This document shows positions 60,974-64,000 of a DNA stretch of 64,000 nt, one piece after another. The notes below the pieces were generated by a model. That model made no database searches and had not been told where the DNA came from. It saw only the letters and a list, made by a program, of their open reading frames with translations. Each line of letters starts with the position of its first letter. Positions within the stretch are counted from its first letter, which is position 1. The stretch comes from Arenicola marina (Eukaryota > Annelida > Polychaeta > Arenicolidae), in contig OZ025258.1 in the NCBI GenBank assembly GCA_964019135.1, positions 14,725,771 through 14,789,770 of the forward strand. Direction: 5' to 3'. A program made the position numbers and the translations under genes.

Positions 60974-61105
60974 AATAAACTCCTAAATTTTTAACATGGG
61001 ATAGTGCATTCTGACCCCGGAGGAGGGCGCTGGCCTTAGTGCATGGAGGACGGAGAGACAACCCGTAATGGGGTCATAATGTACGGAAGTGGACGAGGCT
61101 TAGAA
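60974..61105 (+). repeat. Segment Y, copy B
   Basis: It matches 40174-40348 in direct orientation, from aataaactcctaaattt to gtggacgaggcttaga, with an internal deletion of about 40 bp. Confidence 0.8.
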
Positions 61106-61779
61106 GGTGCGCCTTAAATTCGCCGGAAAACCTCGACATGAATATTCATGCTTGTTACGTCACCAGCATCCCGCCTCATCAATATTCATTGTGACCCCTA
61201 AATCGGCGTGCCCAGCAGCGCTATTAAAAGCACAACAAGGTGTTTTCCATGACCCTGACAAGCGGAAAGGGGTTTCAGATCATTCGCAATCGCAACATCT
61301 GCTACAAACTTGATATTTATACTGAAAAAGACAACATTCTCTCCACAACAGATTCTGACTGTACTATAATATAGGGCTACTGACAAGACAGAGTGGCCAG
61401 GACTCAGGGACGGTCTAGGAATTTGCGACACGGGGAGGGGGGGTGGGGGTGCACGGAAAACCCAACTTTTACCGCGTATGTTCAAGTTGCTAAGGGGGGA
61501 GGGTGCAACCCCCGTAACCTGCCCCTGGTGGGGGTGGGAGAGGTTTATCAGGTATCTATCTGGTCTGGTTTGGTGTGATAATTATTTAACATGCTTCCAA
61601 ACCTCTAGGGTTTTAGAAGACGGAGGGTGGAAGGGGGGGGGGGTGCAGAGGCGGATCTAAGGGGGACAGGGGGTTGTAACCCTCCTTTTAGGGCATACAT
61701 GTATAACACAATTCATTTTTGTTCACGCGTTTTTTTTTATTGCAGCATGTTTCTATGGTTAATAACGAATGGCAATCAA
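61106..61779. other. Spacer with poly(G)-linked repeats
   Basis: Copies of the ggcggatctaagggg and aaggggggagggtgcaaccc types lie at 61410-61520 and 61640-61680. A strong acceptor-like tttttttttattgcag at 61730-61745 has no convincing exon after it. Confidence 0.4.
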
Positions 61780-62415
61780 TGTTGAGACATTATACGTAAT
61801 AAGAGTGTGCGTGCATGGTAAAGATTGCTGTTATATACTGTAGGGGAACCGTAGTGGGGCGTTAGCGTGTCTGGTAATATTGGTAAGGCACCCGTGGGGA
61901 TAAAAGTCCAGCGAGACAGGTCGCCCAGTGCGCGGATCGGAGTGGGGTGGAAGTGACCACTGGATGGGGCTAGGGTGGTCTCCCGGGCGCAGGAAGGAGG
62001 TGGAGCGGGCCCCAACCACTTGAGAGGGAGATCCGCCACAACATCTGCGGGGTGGGAGCGGCATATTTTTAGCGGGAACACACACCGAGCATGACACCAG
62101 GCCAGGGGAGAGGCCAGGGCGTCCCAGGGGGTGGGGCGGGCCCTGCATATGTTAAATGTAGCGGGGTGTGACCAGGGTACTCCGGAGGGACGGGGAGGAA
62201 TTCTGATGGTGCCGGGGTGTAGGGGGGACCTATAAAAGAAGCGGGGCAAGAGGAGCGGAGGAGGAACTAGTGAGATTCACGACAAAGAGTAGGCAGATAG
62301 GGAATATCAGAGACAAAGAGTTGTAAAAAGAAAATAAACTCATAAAACGTTGCTACATCTCTTTGCTAAAGTGGTGTCGTGAGCTAAAAGTAGCCGACGT
62401 CGAAACCTCACAACA
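61780..62415 (+). mobile_element. Solo-LTR-like fossil of an LTR retrotransposon
   Basis: The segment runs from TGTTGAGACATT to CCTCACAACA, so its ends are TGTTG...CAACA. Inside, in the expected order, are a TATA box (tataaaag at 62231) and a polyadenylation signal (aataaa at 62333) followed by GT-rich sequence. The length of 636 bp suits a Gypsy-type LTR. No matching second LTR, polypurine tract or internal coding region was found nearby, so it looks like a lone relic. A target-site duplication was not evident. Confidence 0.5.
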
Positions 62416-62821
62416 CATTCACAGCATACATGACCGGGTTGGACTCTAAATTGTCAATATACATCAATACGGTTCGTCGCCGAGTACAGACACTCCGCCA
62501 GCTAGAGGTGCATGGAGGACGCGGCGATAGAGGGCGGTCCTATCGGGCGACACCTCCGACAGCGAAACTTGGCAGACGAGGGCTTCGGCATTCTAAAATA
62601 AGATGGTTTTATTTTGTCGCGTAATTGCTTACAGTGTAATTGACAAGGCGGGCATTAAACAAAATATGTGTACACTAAGACACATTTATACCAGCCGGTC
62701 TATCGTCCAGCCTTCGCGGAGCTCGTTGCTGGGAAGAAATAACACCGTGTTGGCGGTGAAAGGCCATTTATTTGTAAATGACGAAAATATATACACATCC
62801 ATATCGGAACAGCTATAGCCA

Positions 62822-63080
62822 GCAAGATGACATAAAATAAGTATAACCTTAAATGGTTAAAAGACCCATAAGGGCTACACAGTCCAACGTCACCTTACGT
62901 ACCCTTACGTAAGATGACGCCAGACCGTGTATACCTGATCTTGCGTATTATTACGCAAGATGACATAATATAATGGAAACTTAACCTTACGTAATGGTTA
63001 TACCGCCCCTCAAGGGGTGCACAGTCGAACGTCACATTACGTACCCTTACGTAACATCACGCCCGACTGTGTAAGTGAAT
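62822..63080. repeat. Two direct copies of a 125-bp unit with ACGT palindromes and a hairpin
   Basis: gcaagatgacataa(a/t)ata starts at 62822 and 62955. Each copy goes on to acagtc(c/g)aacgtcac and cttacgtacccttacgtaa-type sequence. Between them lies a perfect 10-bp hairpin, atcttgcgta/tacgcaagat, with a four-base loop (62938-62961). Lying just beyond the 3' end of the recombinase frame, it may be a terminal region of that element. Confidence 0.75.
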
Positions 63081-63160
63081 ATACCAGGAAGGTGGGGAAC
63101 AAACAGGCCAAAGGGGGCCCGGAGGGCCCACCCCCCACCCGAGACAAGGCTGGATAATTT

Positions 63161-63742
63161 TTATCGTGCAAGGGATGGGATACGAATATATTTCTTATAG
63201 GCATCCGACTTCCACCTACCCATCTGGGAAATTTGTAATTCCGAGAAACCCAGACTGGCTGCGGCAGTAGCTGCTCCGATACGGAAACTATGTGGTTTGT
63301 AGACGCAAGGGTCTAAGCCCAGGACCATTATGGTCCGACGAAAAATATTATTAAAATAATGGGTTGTGACGGGGGCACCATCGCGAAAAACAAACAGAGG
63401 GGCAGGCCCGTCAGGCCGAATCGCTAAATATCTACTCATAGCCTTAACCGGACACAGATCCGATCTCACAGCAGCTATTTTTAAAGTGGGGAAAGTATTA
63501 CCGCCACTGTGCTTATAAGAAACAAACGACACCAAGATGTGGGAGAAACTACCTTTCACCCGAACTAAGGCTATAAATTCGATTGCCGATGCTGCTCGGT
63601 TGCTGCCGCTGGTCAGAGAGAGGGATTCTCTCGGGATCACGGCTTGACCCCCGAAATGACCGGAAATGAGCACCCGGGAAGCAGCCTCGGAATCGACTTG
63701 ACCAGTGCACCGGATGTAAACACACACACGTGTAGGGTGCAT
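63161..63742 (-). mobile_element. Tyrosine recombinase fragment of a DIRS/Ngaro- or Crypton-type element
   Basis: The minus-strand frame ends in the catalytic half of a tyrosine recombinase: LCPVKAMSRYL, then PLFVF, then HSFRIGAAT (the H-x-x-R box at residues 151-154), GRWKSDAYKKYIRI with the tyrosine nucleophile at about 185. The HSFRIG...GRWKSDAYKKYIR signature is characteristic of recombinases in DIRS-like retroelements and related eukaryotic YR elements, which integrate through a recombinase rather than a DDE integrase. Only a C-terminal part is recognised, so it is treated as a partial relic. The rest of the element is not identifiable in the last 260 bp of the window. Confidence 0.8.
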
Positions 63743-64000
63743 ATAATACCGTAAATATCCGAATAGCAGCTGGATCGCCTGAATTAACAGTGTTCAGGTA
63801 TATATATATAATTACTAAACAGCTAAAGGAAAATTGGCTGTAATCTAAGATTATTCGCCCGCAGCATAAATATACTTATCGCGTTGCTCATAAGTTACAT
63901 TTTTACTGGGTACTTGTTACTATTGCATGCCGCATAACAGTAATCTGCAACATAGTGAAACCCTGTTGTTCCTTCGTGGGAGCGAATTTCCTCAGCAGCA
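63743..64000. other. Window end, nothing recognised
   Basis: AT-rich sequence with a short (TA)n run at 63800. It may belong to the recombinase-bearing element, but no motif was seen. Confidence 0.3.

Noticed and set aside
61776-62249. 157-codon minus-strand frame
   Set aside because: It lies antisense within the LTR-like relic and is compositionally biased.

Overview
This is a stretch of animal nuclear DNA, most likely from a marine invertebrate and possibly a spiralian such as a mollusc. The evidence is spliced exons with GT-AG boundaries, one intronless rhodopsin-like receptor of a type common in invertebrate expansions, tRNA-derived SINEs, MITEs, a tyrosine-recombinase element, and gene-poor DNA full of tandem arrays and poly(G)/poly(C) tracts. 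I cannot name the species. There is no sign of bacterial operons, CRISPR arrays or phage. Most long open frames in the window come from tandem arrays whose unit length is a multiple of three; they are not genes.

Positions 1-28146 (+ strand) are read here as the 3' end of one guanylate cyclase gene. Two exons carry the extreme C-terminus of the catalytic domain. The penultimate exon (7593-7678) ends ...ERGQIDVK. The terminal exon (28087-28146) begins GKG, contains TYWLL and ends at a stop codon. The intron between them is 20.4 kb and holds a 17-bp minisatellite (8752-10271), a 29-bp repeat (10817-10945), an 80-bp satellite of about 40 units (11061-14270), a 30-bp minisatellite (19574-20806), SINEs and MITEs. 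The preceding intron contains at least 7.3 kb of a 21-bp minisatellite (1-7348). The rest of the gene lies upstream of the window.

Positions 28147-48100 are intergenic as far as I can see. They hold a 3'-flanking tandem duplication with a MITE inserted in one copy, a 71-bp minisatellite (29273-30375), AT-rich repeats, and a very large imperfect palindrome (37605-39289 against 40777-42685). A SINE sits at the matching place in each palindrome arm. The outer right arm has been duplicated again in tandem (41641-43185 and 43186-44640).

Positions 48424-49536 encode a 370-residue class A GPCR in one exon, with a possible TATA box about 300 bp upstream. It is the only complete protein-coding gene in the window.

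Positions 49537-64000 are again gene-poor. They contain a 567-bp element with perfect 149-bp inverted ends (50653-51219), SINE fragments, an inverted second copy of the segment in the palindrome loop (60149-60973), a solo-LTR-like fossil (61780-62415), and the C-terminal catalytic part of a tyrosine recombinase of DIRS/Ngaro or Crypton type on the minus strand (63161-63742) next to duplicated ACGT-palindrome repeats.
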